From the IMG/VR virus record IMGVR_UViG_3300042923_000755, positions 1 through 40,202 of that record: 40,202 nucleotides of DNA; one strand, given 5' to 3'. Source of the DNA: a virus. Of the stretch, positions 1 to 9,168 are shown one piece after another. The notes below the pieces were generated by a model that saw nothing but the letters and a program-made list of their open reading frames with translations, did not search any database and had not been told where the DNA came from. The translations under genes were made by a program, and so were the position numbers. Position 1 is the stretch's first letter; each line of letters begins with the position of its first letter.

Positions 1-62
1 GTCGCCCCCCTTAATGCGTATAAAGTTCCCCACAGAAAATTTCGGGAAGGAGGTTTTTGTAA
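1..62. other. Probable cos region, left part, and terS leader
   Basis: Begins GTCGCCCCCC, suggesting a GC-rich cohesive end, and ends with the GGAAGGAGG site of terS. I see no clear sigma-A promoter; late transcription may start upstream across the joined ends. Confidence 0.5.
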
Positions 63-599
63 ATGGCTGGAAAAAGGCAACCGATTGATCTGCTGCTCTA
101 CAAGGGAAAAAAGAACCTGACCAAACAGGAGATCGAGACAAGAAAAAAGCAGGAAGTGAAGGCGCCCGCCGATAAAATCCGGGCGCCTTCGTATTTGTCC
201 AAGGAGCATAAGCGGGAATTTGGCAGAATTGCCAAGGAGCTGGAGCGGATCGGCATCATGTCGAACCTGGATGTGGACGCACTGGCCCGGTACATCATTT
301 CCCGGCAGATGTACCTGGATGTCACCGAGGCGCTGCTCAATCGAAAGCCTATTGTGCAGTATGAGGCCAAGGAAAACGACGATGTGGACGGGGAGCTGAT
401 CCCGAACACGACCACTAAGGAGGCAGCCAGCGGCGTATATGCGGACCTGCTGCTGAACCAGGACAAATTGTTTAAGCAATGTCGGCAGGCGGCTTCTGAT
501 CTTGGATTGACCATTGCTTCCCGGTGCCGGTTGGTGATTCCAGAAGGACCGACAAAGGAAGAGCCTTCCGAGTTTGAACAAAAGTTTGGTGATGTCTAA
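63..599 (+). CDS. terS: Terminase small subunit, P27 family
   Basis: 178 aa, probably the DNA-recognition subunit of the packaging motor, which binds near cos and hands DNA to the large subunit. The Lys-rich N-terminus followed by a helical segment with PSYLSKEHKREFGRIAKEL and SNLDVDALARY (about residues 40-82) is typical of P27-type small terminases. The ATG is preceded by GGAAGGAGG with good spacing. Its TAA overlaps the ATG of the large subunit (TAATG), implying translational coupling. It is the first gene of the late operon and sits directly beside the probable cos site. Family call is by sequence pattern and position. Confidence 0.9.
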   Translation: MAGKRQPIDLLLYKGKKNLTKQEIETRKKQEVKAPADKIRAPSYLSKEHKREFGRIAKELERIGIMSNLDVDALARYIISRQMYLDVTEALLNRKPIVQYEAKENDDVDGELIPNTTTKEAASGVYADLLLNQDKLFKQCRQAASDLGLTIASRCRLVIPEGPTKEEPSEFEQKFGDV

Positions 600-2338
600 T
601 GCTGGGCCTAAAACACTGGATGATGAACTATTGTTACGACGTCATTCATGATGATGTGCCAGCGTGCCAGAAGCACAAACAGGCATGTGAACGATTCCTG
701 CGGGATATGGACCGCGCCGGAACCAAGGACTTCCCGTATGTGTTCGATGAAGATCGGGCCATGCGCTTTTTCGAGTGGATGAACCTATTTCGGCACACCA
801 AAGGAGTGCTTAAGGGGGAACGCCTGCAGCCGCATGATATACAGGTCTTTGTCTTTGGGAATGTGTACGGCTGGGTTAACCCTGCCACCGGCTACCGCCG
901 GTTCAGAAAGGCATATTGGCAAGTGGGCCGGAAGAATGCGAAGTCTCAGACGCTGGGATGTGTCGCAACATATGAGGCTATGGCCTTCGGTGAGGGCATG
1001 TCCGAGGTGTATATAGGGGCTACGAAGTCTGAACAAGCCAAGATCGTTTATAAGGAAGCCAGGGCCATGCTTGCAGGCTGCCCGGAGTTGAAGGGGAAAT
1101 GGCGGGAGGCATACGGGAGAATCACACACACAAAAACGGACTCCGTGATACGTGCATTATCCAAAGAGGACCAGAAGACAGGGGACGGCCTCAACCCGCA
1201 GGCGGCCATTATCGACGAATATCACGCCCACCTGACCACGGAAATTTATGACGTCTTGGATTCCGGGATGGTGGCCCGGCCGCAGCCCTTGCTGATGGTC
1301 ATCACCACGGCCGGGGATGTCAGCGGGCCTTGTTACCGCGTGGAATATGATTATGTGTCCCGTCTGCTTGATTCGGCCGACCAAGCCGAGAATGAGCAGT
1401 ATTTTGTCATGGTCAATGAACTGGACAAAGATGAAGATGGGAACCTAATTGATGATATCCGCGATGAAAAGGCTTGGTTAAAGGCAAACCCTATTGCGGC
1501 ATCTTATCCCGAAGGACTGAACAATATACGGGCGCGTATGAACGAAGCGCTGGAGAAGCCGGAAGCCATGGACGACTTTCTAACCAAAAATATGAACGTG
1601 TGGATGGCAACGGGGGAGAAGAAGTACCTGCGGGCCGACCGCTGGAAAGCCTGTGGCGCTTCGGAAGCGAATCCCTTCCCGGAACTGCGCGGCAAACTGG
1701 GGTATTTGGGCGTGGACTTATCATCGAAGATCGACTTAACAAGCGTTGGCTTCGTGTTTCCGCTGGACGATGGGCGTTACGCAGTCCTGGGGCATTCTTT
1801 CATGCCGGAGGAAACCATGCTGCAGCGGGAAAAGAAGGACAAGGTGCCTTACAGTCGCTGGGTGCGGGACGGCTGGCTGACGGCTACACCGGGCGCAGTG
1901 GTGGATTATCGGTTTGTTCAGGCGTATGTCATGGAACAGATCGAGGCGAACGGGTGGAAGGTGCAGGAGAACTGTTTCGACCCGTACAACGCTACTCAGT
2001 TCGCGCAGAACATGGAAACAGAGGGATTCATCCCCGTGGAGATCCGGCAGGGGATAAAAACGCTTGGAGAGCCTACCAAGGCCTTCAGAGATAACGTCCT
2101 TGAAAAGCAAATTATCCATGACAATGATCCTGTTATTGCTTGGGCCTTCGGCAATGCCATCGCTCGGGCAGATCACAATGACAATATCATGCTGGATAAA
2201 CAAAAATCCCGGCAGCGCATTGACCCGGCAGCGTGTATCATCAACGCGTTTGTTCGGGCCATGTTTGATGTTGAAGAGACGTCGGATGATGTATCAGAGT
2301 TCAGCAAAGAAGATTTCTTAAAGAAACTATGGGGCTGA
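599..2338 (+). CDS. terL: Terminase large subunit (packaging ATPase/nuclease)
   Basis: 579 aa, the packaging motor that pumps DNA into the prohead and cuts concatemers. The N-terminal ATPase domain has a deviant Walker A, GRKNAKS, at about 110-116, a Walker B AAIIDE at 202-207 and a TTAG coupling motif at 236-239. The C-terminal nuclease domain starts near 370 with GVDLSSKID, whose Asp373 is the expected first metal ligand. Length and motif spacing are normal for Terminase_1 proteins of HK97-type phages. No frameshift or truncation is visible. Confidence 0.96.
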   Translation: MLGLKHWMMNYCYDVIHDDVPACQKHKQACERFLRDMDRAGTKDFPYVFDEDRAMRFFEWMNLFRHTKGVLKGERLQPHDIQVFVFGNVYGWVNPATGYRRFRKAYWQVGRKNAKSQTLGCVATYEAMAFGEGMSEVYIGATKSEQAKIVYKEARAMLAGCPELKGKWREAYGRITHTKTDSVIRALSKEDQKTGDGLNPQAAIIDEYHAHLTTEIYDVLDSGMVARPQPLLMVITTAGDVSGPCYRVEYDYVSRLLDSADQAENEQYFVMVNELDKDEDGNLIDDIRDEKAWLKANPIAASYPEGLNNIRARMNEALEKPEAMDDFLTKNMNVWMATGEKKYLRADRWKACGASEANPFPELRGKLGYLGVDLSSKIDLTSVGFVFPLDDGRYAVLGHSFMPEETMLQREKKDKVPYSRWVRDGWLTATPGAVVDYRFVQAYVMEQIEANGWKVQENCFDPYNATQFAQNMETEGFIPVEIRQGIKTLGEPTKAFRDNVLEKQIIHDNDPVIAWAFGNAIARADHNDNIMLDKQKSRQRIDPAACIINAFVRAMFDVEETSDDVSEFSKEDFLKKLWG

Positions 2339-2363
2339 CGTTCCGAAGGGAGGGGGTGCATGT

Positions 2364-3761
2364 GTGAGACAGAATTTTTTATCGCGAATGTTTGGTTTTG
2401 GCCGGAGCGAAGCGGAAACGCGGAGTTATGAGGTGGGCCTGAATGACCGGAAGCTGCTGGAGTGGCTGGGTTTGGATGTGGGGCCGGGCGAAGTCAATAT
2501 CAAAGGCTGGAACGCACTGAAGGTGGACACGGTGTATGCCTGCATTAAGGTATTATCAGATGCCATATCTAAGCTGCCGTTAAAGGTGTATCAGGAAGAC
2601 GAATCCGGGATCACCAAGGGCGTGAAACATTACTTGTACAGGCTGCTGAAGCTGCGACCTAACCCTTACATGTCGGCTGCCGACTTCTGGAAGGCCATCG
2701 AGGCGAATAGGGCTATGGGTAACGCCTATGCTTCTATTGAGTTTGATAAGCGGACCGGTAAAGTGGTGGGCCTGTGGCCGATGGATAGCAGCAAAGTTCG
2801 GGTCATTGTGGATGATGCCGGGATCTTGTCGGACCCGACGCTTCGCATTGCGTCCAGCCAGACCCGGTTATGGTACGAAGTGGACATAGGCAACGGTCAA
2901 AAGCGTAAGCTGCTGCCGGACGAGGTGCTGCATTTCAAGGGCAGTATTACCCTGGATGGCTTGGTGGGCGTGCATACGATGGATTATCTGCGAACGTCCG
3001 CCGAAAATGCGGCGTCTGCGGGCAAGTTCATCAATAATTTTTATAAGCAGGGCCTCCAGGTTAAGGGTTTGGTTCAGTATACCGGTGCGCTGGATGAAGG
3101 GTCCAAAAAGGTATTCATTGATAATTTTGAAAGCATGACAGCGGGACTGAAGAACAGTCACCGGGTCGCCATGATGCCTTACGGCTATCAGTTCACGCCG
3201 ATATCTATCAGCATGGCAGATGCACAGTTCCTCCAAAATACAGAGCTGACCTTCAGACAGATTGCCAATGCCTTCGGCGTTAAAATGCACCAACTCAACG
3301 ACTTAGCGAAGGCGACTTATAGCAATGTGGAACAGCAGCAGCTTGCATTCTACTCCGATACGCAGCAGCCGATTCTTACCACCTATGAGCAGGAGCTTTC
3401 TTACAAACTGTTCATGGATTCGGAGCTGGACGACGGGTATTATTGCAAATTTAACGTGGATTCTATCCTTCGCGCCGACCTGAAAACCCGGTATGAAGCC
3501 CATGGCAAGGGAATTGAAAAGGGCTTTATTACCCCGAATGAAGCGCGGGCTGCCGAAGACAAACCGCCGATGCCGGGCGGGGATCAATTGCTCTTCAACG
3601 GCAACGTGATTCCGTTGACCATGGCAGGCCAGCAATACGTGAAGGGGGGTGAAGAAACTGAGCCAGAAGAAGACGAACCCGACTCCGACGAAGGAGAAGC
3701 GGGCAATGCCGGTGAAACTGGAGATCCGGGAGACGGAGGCGACGGAGGAACAGCCGAGTAA
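2364..3761 (+). CDS. Portal protein, HK97 family
   Basis: 465 aa, forms the dodecameric ring at the head vertex through which DNA enters and leaves. The sequence has the family pattern: an early WNALKVDTVYACIKVLSDAISKLPLKVY block (described here by its start, near residue 50), YLYRLLKLRPNPYMSAADFW near 90-110, and a long helical core with NAFGVKMHQLND. The start is GTG with GAAGGGAGGGGG upstream. The last 40 residues are very rich in Glu, Asp and Gly, and this region overlaps the start of the protease gene in another frame. Confidence 0.95.
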   Translation: MRQNFLSRMFGFGRSEAETRSYEVGLNDRKLLEWLGLDVGPGEVNIKGWNALKVDTVYACIKVLSDAISKLPLKVYQEDESGITKGVKHYLYRLLKLRPNPYMSAADFWKAIEANRAMGNAYASIEFDKRTGKVVGLWPMDSSKVRVIVDDAGILSDPTLRIASSQTRLWYEVDIGNGQKRKLLPDEVLHFKGSITLDGLVGVHTMDYLRTSAENAASAGKFINNFYKQGLQVKGLVQYTGALDEGSKKVFIDNFESMTAGLKNSHRVAMMPYGYQFTPISISMADAQFLQNTELTFRQIANAFGVKMHQLNDLAKATYSNVEQQQLAFYSDTQQPILTTYEQELSYKLFMDSELDDGYYCKFNVDSILRADLKTRYEAHGKGIEKGFITPNEARAAEDKPPMPGGDQLLFNGNVIPLTMAGQQYVKGGEETEPEEDEPDSDEGEAGNAGETGDPGDGGDGGTAE

Positions 3762-4296
3762 ACGGACCATTACCGGGGCGATTAAGTATGAGAGTGACAG
3801 CGAAGTGATGCGGGACTGGTACGGTGACGAATTTGTGGAACAGATTGCAGCCGGCGCATTCGATGAGAGCTTGGCAGCCCGGGATGTGGTCGGCCTATGG
3901 TCGCATGATACCTCTCAGGTGCTGGGCAATACAAAGAGCGGCACGCTGCGGCTCCTGAGCGGCAAGCAGGAGCTACGTTTTGAACTGGATCTGCCGGACA
4001 CTACATCCGGGAATGATGCTTTTGCCATTATCCATCGGGGAGATGTGGACGGCGTATCCTTTGGGATGCGAGTCACCAAGGATAAATGGTCCTCCGAGAC
4101 CCGCGAGGACAAAAGCAAGCTCTACAAGCGCTCCATCTTGAACGCGGAGCTGTACGAAATCTCCCCGGTAGCCTTCCCCGCCTATCCGGCGAATGAGGTT
4201 TCCGCCCGTAGTCTGGAGGACTATAAAGCCAGTGAGCAGCGGGCAGCCGACCAGTTGTCAAAACAGAAAATGTTGATTGAGTTGGAGCTGATCTGA
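3706..4296 (+). CDS. Prohead maturation protease, HK97 family
   Basis: 196 aa, the serine protease that trims the capsid scaffold domain during head maturation. GLWSHD carries the probable catalytic His and VDGVSFGM the probable Ser of the U35-type fold; YEISPVAFPAYP near the C-terminus is a family hallmark. The frame is open from a GTG at 3649, but that codon abuts its G-rich stretch. The ATG at 3706 has AAGGAG nine bases upstream and starts MPVKLEIRE, so I take it as the start. The gene overlaps the portal 3' end, a common arrangement. Confidence 0.92.
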   Translation: MPVKLEIRETEATEEQPSKRTITGAIKYESDSEVMRDWYGDEFVEQIAAGAFDESLAARDVVGLWSHDTSQVLGNTKSGTLRLLSGKQELRFELDLPDTTSGNDAFAIIHRGDVDGVSFGMRVTKDKWSSETREDKSKLYKRSILNAELYEISPVAFPAYPANEVSARSLEDYKASEQRAADQLSKQKMLIELELI

Positions 4297-4345
4297 TCGG
4301 CTCTTTTTGTTTGGCCAAAAACCATTATACGGAGGGTTACAACCT

Positions 4346-5548
4346 ATGAATAAAGAATTGCGGGAGCTGCTGGCGAAGCTGGAGCAGCGTAAAACAGAAG
4401 TACGTTCATACTTAGCGCAGGATAAGACGAAGGAAGCGGAAGAGCTGATGGATGAAGTCCGTTCCCTTCAGGCGAAGGCGAAGATGCTTCAGGAGCTGGA
4501 GAATGAGGAACGCGACAACCTGGGCGCCGGCGAAGAACTGGGCGGCCGCAATACCGACATGGACAAGCGCGAGGACGCGGAGCTGGAGCGCGAGTATCAG
4601 AGCATTTTCCTTCGCGGCCTGCGCCGTCAAGGGATTACCGCCGACATGCGCAGCGTGGTAAAGGAGTATGATCGCCGCGCCGTCATGAATGAAGGGGAAA
4701 CAGTGCCGCCAATTCCGGAAGGGGATGCCAGCCTGCTGGTTCCGAAGGACATTCAGACGAAAATTCTGACCTTCATGCGGTCGCAGCAATCTGATCTGGG
4801 CGAGTACGTCAATGAAATCACGGTAGGCACCCTGTCCGGTTCCCGTGTGCTGGAATCCCTGGACGAGATGACTGAGTTCCCAATTATCGAAGAATATGGG
4901 CCGATTTCTGAGATCGACAACCCTAAATTCTCGAATATTGAGTACAAAGTCAAGAAGCGCGGCGGGATTTTGCCGCTGACGAATGAGCTTTTGGCCGATT
5001 CAGATCAGAATTTGGTCGCCTATATCACCAATTGGATTGGTCGCAAGGCCATATTCACACGAAACACGCAGATTATCAACCTGCTGAAGACCTTGCCGAA
5101 GAAGGAGTTAGCGAACTTCGGGGACATCAAAACGGTGCTAAACGTCGGTTTGGACCCGGCTATTAGTAATACATCGACCATTTTAACCAACCAAGACGGA
5201 TATAACTGGCTGGATCAACTGGTGGATAGCCAGGGACGGCCGCTGTTGCAGCCGGATATTACCCAGGCGGGCGGTTATTTGTATAAGGGCCGCCGTATTG
5301 TGGTAGTGTCGAACCGGTTCTTGCCGAGCGATACCGTCAACGCTAAGGCTCCAATCATTATCGGTAATCTGAAAGAGCTGATTGTGCTGTTCACACGTAA
5401 ATTTTTCGAGCTGGCCAGCACCAAAGAGGGCGGCGACGCTTGGAGACGGGATACCACGGAGTTCCGGGCCATTATGCGTAACGATATCAAGATTTGGGAC
5501 CCGGCTGCCGCCGTTTTTGGACAACTGGACATTTCGGACGAAGCATAG
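4346..5548 (+). CDS. Major capsid protein, HK97 fold
   Basis: 400 aa, the main shell protein. Residues 1-65 are a charged coiled coil (MNKELRELLAKLEQRKTEVR onward), the delta-like scaffold domain expected to be removed by the upstream protease. The rest matches HK97-type capsids, with PKDIQTKILTFMR, a TEFPIIEEYGPISEID segment and GRKAIFTRNTQIINLLKTL. The ATG at 4346 has GGAGG ten bases upstream; a TTG at 4307 in the same frame lacks a binding site. A strong terminator overlaps the stop codon, so this highly expressed gene probably ends a transcript segment. Confidence 0.95.
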   Translation: MNKELRELLAKLEQRKTEVRSYLAQDKTKEAEELMDEVRSLQAKAKMLQELENEERDNLGAGEELGGRNTDMDKREDAELEREYQSIFLRGLRRQGITADMRSVVKEYDRRAVMNEGETVPPIPEGDASLLVPKDIQTKILTFMRSQQSDLGEYVNEITVGTLSGSRVLESLDEMTEFPIIEEYGPISEIDNPKFSNIEYKVKKRGGILPLTNELLADSDQNLVAYITNWIGRKAIFTRNTQIINLLKTLPKKELANFGDIKTVLNVGLDPAISNTSTILTNQDGYNWLDQLVDSQGRPLLQPDITQAGGYLYKGRRIVVVSNRFLPSDTVNAKAPIIIGNLKELIVLFTRKFFELASTKEGGDAWRRDTTEFRAIMRNDIKIWDPAAAVFGQLDISDEA

Positions 5549-5568
5549 GGGCGTTTCGCCCCTTTTTT
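5548..5568 (+). terminator. Rho-independent terminator after the capsid gene
   Basis: Six-base stem GGGGCG/CGCCCC with a TTT loop followed by six T. It begins at the last base of the capsid stop codon. It probably reduces read-through into the connector genes. Confidence 0.88.
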
Positions 5569-5607
5569 AATCCCATAGCCGGATGAACCGGCAGAAGGAG
5601 GCCAACC

Positions 5608-5844
5608 ATGGCGAAGACAGCGGAGAATTACGAGGTATTGAAGGTATTCCGGGACAAGGAGACGCAGAAACGCTACATTGTGGGCGCACTTTACCCCGGA
5701 GACTCCCCGGAACGTATTGCAGAGCTGCAGGAAGCGGGCTATTTGGCGGCTGAAGCGCAGGCACCGGAAGCCGCGAAGCCTGCAGAGAAGAAGGGAAAAG
5801 CGGGCGAGGTGACGCCGGATGCTAACGACGCTGGAAAAAGCTAG
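5608..5844 (+). CDS. Small head-region protein of unknown function
   Basis: 78 aa. The N-terminal half (residues 1-45) looks like a small folded domain (YEVLKVFRDKETQKRYIVGA), while the C-terminus is Ala/Pro/Lys/Glu-rich and probably disordered. AGAAGGAGG lies upstream of the ATG. Small genes of this form commonly sit between capsid and connector in Firmicute phages. Its 3' end overlaps the next gene by 26 bases. A head-decoration or joining role is only an inference from position. Confidence 0.7.
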   Translation: MAKTAENYEVLKVFRDKETQKRYIVGALYPGDSPERIAELQEAGYLAAEAQAPEAAKPAEKKGKAGEVTPDANDAGKS

Positions 5845-6367
5845 GCTCCTGGGCGTTGATCCAGCAGGCGATATGCCAGATGCAGAGCTGACAGCACTTT
5901 TAACAGTAGCCAGCGCCGCAATTGAAGAGAAATGCCGCCGGAGGTTCAAGCTCCAGACCTACAGCGGGCGGGCGAATGGGATGCGCGGGCAGTACTTGTA
6001 TCTGCCGAACTACCCCGTACACTCCATTTCTATTTATGAGAAGCCGGACCAGCCCTTTACCGACGTAGAGACGCTGGATAACGGCATTTTCTTCCGGCGA
6101 TGCGGTTGGCCGGGCGGCGAGCAGGGGCTGTCGGTGACTTACACCGCCGGTTACGTGCTGCCAGAGGATGCTACAGAGGATAACCCGTCCACGCTGCCGG
6201 AAACGCTGGAATATGCCTGTGTGCTGATGGCAAAACACCTGCAACGGGAGCCGGGGGTTACCTCAGAGCGGGTCGGGGATATCTCGGTTGCGTATGCAGC
6301 GGCAGAAGCGGATATGCCAATGGCGGTTAAAGCGCTAATTGCGCCGCATATCCGCCCGGAATTGTGA
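5819..6367 (+). CDS. Head-tail connector (gp6/YqbG-like)
   Basis: 182 aa, predicted ring protein below the portal. The N-terminus LEKARLLGVDPAGDMPDAEL followed by an AAIEEKCRRRF helix, and the middle YLPNYPVHSISIYE and TYTAGYVLPED segments, match gp6-type connectors. Starts at an ATG inside the end of the previous gene, with GAGGTG upstream. Followed nine bases later by the gp10-like gene, as in HK97-type head-joining modules. Confidence 0.8.
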   Translation: MLTTLEKARLLGVDPAGDMPDAELTALLTVASAAIEEKCRRRFKLQTYSGRANGMRGQYLYLPNYPVHSISIYEKPDQPFTDVETLDNGIFFRRCGWPGGEQGLSVTYTAGYVLPEDATEDNPSTLPETLEYACVLMAKHLQREPGVTSERVGDISVAYAAAEADMPMAVKALIAPHIRPEL

Positions 6368-6376
6368 GGTGATATC

Positions 6377-6865
6377 ATGGCAGCGCCAAGACGCCGGGCA
6401 ACTGGGGTGCGGGTCCAGGTCACCGGCGAGGATAATCTAAAGAAGCTGACCAAACGAATGAAGGCTATCACAGAACACCGGGTGGTAGTCGGCATCCGAG
6501 GCAGTGAAGAGCTGGCGGTAATCGGTATCGTTCATGAGTTTGGCAGCGCGCCGAAGCATATCCCGGAGCGCTCTTTTATTCGGACTGGGAAAATTAAATC
6601 CCGGCCCATTATCAACAAAATTGTTAAGGCCGGCGTTACTGAAATTGCCTTTGGCCGTAAGACGCCGCAGGAGCTTTACCAGGAGATTGGCGAGGCTGGC
6701 CTGGAAAAGACCCGCGCGAACTTTGAACGGATCAAGCAGCCGCCCCTGAGCGCTATCTATGCCAGCCACAAGCAGGGGCGTAAGCTCTTGCAGGCCGAGG
6801 AAATGCGCTTGAAAGAGGCGTTGTCCTGGTCGATTATTGCCCGCGCGAGAAGGGGGCCGCGTTGA
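6377..6865 (+). CDS. HK97 gp10-like neck/tail-completion protein
   Basis: 162 aa. The core motif VVVGIRGSEELAVIGIVHEFG followed by IPERSFIR (about residues 35-72) is the hallmark of gp10-like and Mu-type virion morphogenesis proteins that act at the head-tail joint. GAGGTGAT precedes the ATG. Its stop overlaps the start of the next gene (TGATG). Confidence 0.8.
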   Translation: MAAPRRRATGVRVQVTGEDNLKKLTKRMKAITEHRVVVGIRGSEELAVIGIVHEFGSAPKHIPERSFIRTGKIKSRPIINKIVKAGVTEIAFGRKTPQELYQEIGEAGLEKTRANFERIKQPPLSAIYASHKQGRKLLQAEEMRLKEALSWSIIARARRGPR

Positions 6866-7209
6866 TGAGAGAATTTAGGTTCGCTGGCGTTGTCCGGAAG
6901 TATTTCCGGCCGTATACCCTTGTGCGAGACAGCGGCGGTGCCTGGGTGAAGGGGAAATGGATGCCGTCCCCGCCGGAGCGTGTGCAGCGGAGCGGGAGCA
7001 TTCAGCCGGTCAATGCCCGCCTGCGGGCGATAGAGGGCGGGAACTACACCGAGACAGACCGTATGCTCTACACAACGGCTGTGCACAACACCGGGGAACG
7101 TATCGAGTACCTGGGTGTACAGTACACCGTCGCGGAGTCACCGGACCGGGAGTATTCGGATGTTAATCAGTATCTGCTGCGGAAGGTGGTTGCCAATGCT
7201 CCCGTTTGA
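6865..7209 (+). CDS. Head-closure (stopper)-like protein
   Basis: 114 aa, probably a beta-barrel adaptor that closes the portal channel. Compatible features are the short length, beta-rich composition and the block RIEYLGVQYTVAESPDREYS near 75-95. The ATG at 6865 overlaps the previous TGA; AAGGGGG lies upstream. The function is assigned mainly from position between gp10-like and neck-terminator-like genes. Confidence 0.6.
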   Translation: MREFRFAGVVRKYFRPYTLVRDSGGAWVKGKWMPSPPERVQRSGSIQPVNARLRAIEGGNYTETDRMLYTTAVHNTGERIEYLGVQYTVAESPDREYSDVNQYLLRKVVANAPV

Positions 7210-7696
7210 GGATATACGAGTGACAATAGTGGAGGGGCTGGAGCAGGCAACCGGCGGGCTGGTGATCGAGATGAACGGCGGCGGGGATATTCCTCCCGGT
7301 GATTTCATGACTTATAGCTTCGTTGGTGGGTTTGATTCCGCCGGCGGACAGCCCATCATCACCCAGCAGGGCGGGCAGCAGCAAAGACGGGAGACGGTGA
7401 GCTTTACTGCCTCTTTTAACTGCTACGCCGATGATTCGGACGTTGCCATGGTCAACGCCATGCGGGCGCGGGACTGGTTCAAGGCGACGGGCCGGGAGAT
7501 ACTGAAGGACACTTTAGACGTTGTTGTGATCGAGATTGGAGAGATTCAAAACCGGGATATCAATATAGACGAAGAGTGGGAGCGGCGGCAGGGGTTTGAC
7601 GTCGAGCTTCGGGCAACGGACCTAGTGATTACCGATTTAACCGGCTGGATCGAGACAGCAACACCAATACAAAGGAGTGATTATGTTGAGCATTAG
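7196..7696 (+). CDS. Tail terminator/neck protein (LIC_12616-like)
   Basis: 166 aa. Likely caps the tail tube and joins it to the head. The pattern PFEDIRVTIVEGLEQATGG, FMTYSFVGGFDSAGGQPI, and a C-terminal ERRQGFDVELRATDLV fits neck-terminator proteins of contractile phages. The frame is open upstream to 7115, but the ATG at 7196 has GGAAGGTGG just before it and gives a sensible N-terminus. It overlaps its neighbour by 14 bases. Confidence 0.72.
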   Translation: MLPFEDIRVTIVEGLEQATGGLVIEMNGGGDIPPGDFMTYSFVGGFDSAGGQPIITQQGGQQQRRETVSFTASFNCYADDSDVAMVNAMRARDWFKATGREILKDTLDVVVIEIGEIQNRDINIDEEWERRQGFDVELRATDLVITDLTGWIETATPIQRSDYVEH

Positions 7697-8708
7697 CGAC
7701 GTAACAGTAACGATTGCCGTACTTAAGCCGACCCCCATCCTGGGTGGATTCGGCAAGCCTCTGATTTTGGGCAGCAGCACGGCGGGCAAGGGCTTCAAAA
7801 ATTATGCGGATATCGACGCGGTGAAGGGAGATTATGCAGCCAGCACAGAGGAATATAAGGCGGCATTCGCCTTGTTTGCCCAGAAAAATCCGCCTGCAGA
7901 GATTGCCATCGTCTCCCGTAAGACCGGGGCCAGCCCGGAAGCGTTGGGGGATTTACTGCCGACCCTGTTTCTAAAGGACTGGCACTTTCTCGTCACCACT
8001 TCCACCACGGTCGAGGACCTGATCTTGATTGCGGATGCCGTCGAGGCTGACAAGTCCCGGCAGTTTGTGACCCGGACCAGCAGTAAAGCCGATTTGGCGA
8101 CCATTAAGGCGAAAGGTTATGACCGCACAGCGGTAATTTATCACACGACGGTCAACAACTACCCTGACGCGGCATGGGTGGGCGCTGTCGGCAGCCTGCC
8201 GGTGGGTAGCGTGACCTGGAAGGGGTGGACACTGGTCGGCATTGCGCCGATGGACATTGATGCTTCCGAGCTTAACGCCATCCATGCGCTGGGCGCCAAT
8301 ACCTATGTGACCAAGGCCGGCACAAACGTCACCAGCGACGGCCGGGCGGTCAGCGGGGAGTTCATCGACTTTGTTCACTCCCAGGACTTCATTGTGTTTT
8401 CCATTCAATACGCGGTGCAGGACCTGTTCAACCAAGCGCAGGCAGCCCTTAGCAAAATTCCTTACGATAACCGCGGCATTGCACAGATTGAAAGCGCGGT
8501 GCGGACGGTGCTGCAGCGGGCATATCTGCAGGGTATGATTGCGGCCGATGATGATGGCGTACCGATGTACAATACGACATTCCCGCCGCGTTCGCAGGTT
8601 GATCCGGCGCAGGTTGCCGCCCGTAATTACCCGGATGGACAATTTGAGTTTGTCATTGCCGGTGCTGTTCATACCGCCGTGATTCGCGGCACAATCAAAT
8701 TTGCATAG
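7683..8708 (+). CDS. Tail sheath protein, short DUF3383-like type
   Basis: 341 aa, contractile sheath subunit. The N-terminus (MLSISDVTVTI, ILGGFGKPLILGSST), the domain with AIVSRKTG and the C-terminal YPDGQFEFVIAGAVHTAVIR agree with the compact sheath family found next to DUF3277 tube proteins. It is well below the size of T4-type sheaths. An in-frame GTG at 7677 is adjacent to the AAAGGAG site, so the ATG at 7683 is preferred. It shows that the virion has a contractile tail. Confidence 0.87.
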   Translation: MLSISDVTVTIAVLKPTPILGGFGKPLILGSSTAGKGFKNYADIDAVKGDYAASTEEYKAAFALFAQKNPPAEIAIVSRKTGASPEALGDLLPTLFLKDWHFLVTTSTTVEDLILIADAVEADKSRQFVTRTSSKADLATIKAKGYDRTAVIYHTTVNNYPDAAWVGAVGSLPVGSVTWKGWTLVGIAPMDIDASELNAIHALGANTYVTKAGTNVTSDGRAVSGEFIDFVHSQDFIVFSIQYAVQDLFNQAQAALSKIPYDNRGIAQIESAVRTVLQRAYLQGMIAADDDGVPMYNTTFPPRSQVDPAQVAARNYPDGQFEFVIAGAVHTAVIRGTIKFA

Positions 8709-8720
8709 GAGGCGGTACAA

Positions 8721-9122
8721 GTGGCAGGAGAAGTTAAAACATACGATTCGATGGACGTCACCACGATTGTGGATGGCGTCTTTTTGACGGGATATGGTGA
8801 GGATTTGGTTACGGTGGCCAAGGATGAAGAGCAGTACACTACAGCGGTAGGCGCTCAGGGGGATGTAATCCGCAACAAGGTGAATAATCCCCTGGGAACC
8901 ATCACCGTCACTCTGCAGCGGACCAGCCCGCAGGTCCCTTTCCTGGATGGGCTTGCGAACAGCGGCAAACTCGTTCCGGTGTCCGTTATTTTTTCGGGGA
9001 CGCCAAAAGAAACGAACATTGCGACTCAGGCATACCTCAAAAAGCCCGCAGACCGGGAATATGGCAGCGAAGCGGGCGATAAATCGTATGAGTTCCAGTG
9101 CCTGGACCTGAGTATGAACTAA
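8721..9122 (+). CDS. Tail tube protein (DUF3277-like)
   Basis: 133 aa, predicted inner tube subunit. Features include TYDSMDVTTIVDGVFLTGY at the N-terminus, NNPLGTITVTLQRTSPQV in the middle and EFQCLDLSMN at the end. The start is GTG with AGGAGGCGG upstream. It lies directly after the sheath gene, the usual sheath-tube order. A conserved hairpin element overlaps the TAA. Confidence 0.87.
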   Translation: MAGEVKTYDSMDVTTIVDGVFLTGYGEDLVTVAKDEEQYTTAVGAQGDVIRNKVNNPLGTITVTLQRTSPQVPFLDGLANSGKLVPVSVIFSGTPKETNIATQAYLKKPADREYGSEAGDKSYEFQCLDLSMN

Positions 9123-9146
9123 AATCCCAAGCGTTTGGGAATATCA
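9120..9146 (+). repeat. Conserved 3'-end hairpin element, copy 1
   Basis: Begins at the tube-gene stop codon and contains TCCCAA GCGT TTGGGA, a 6-bp stem with a 4-base loop, followed by AATAT. A second copy lies at 25631-25657 after the holin gene with three differences in 27 bases. The stem difference (C to T) keeps pairing as G-U. It has no T run, so it is not a standard terminator. Confidence 0.7.
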
Positions 9147-9168
9147 CAATTTGAGAGGGGTAATTCAA

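Noticed and set aside
1474-2094. Long alternative frame (206 codons) inside the large terminase gene
   Set aside because: It is a GC-driven shadow of terL with low-complexity composition and no ribosome site.
3649-3705. Upstream GTG start for the prohead protease
   Set aside because: The G-rich stretch touches the GTG, whereas ATG 3706 has AAGGAG at normal spacing; the extra residues are low-complexity.
4307-4345. Upstream TTG start for the capsid gene
   Set aside because: No ribosome binding site; ATG 4346 follows GGAGG.
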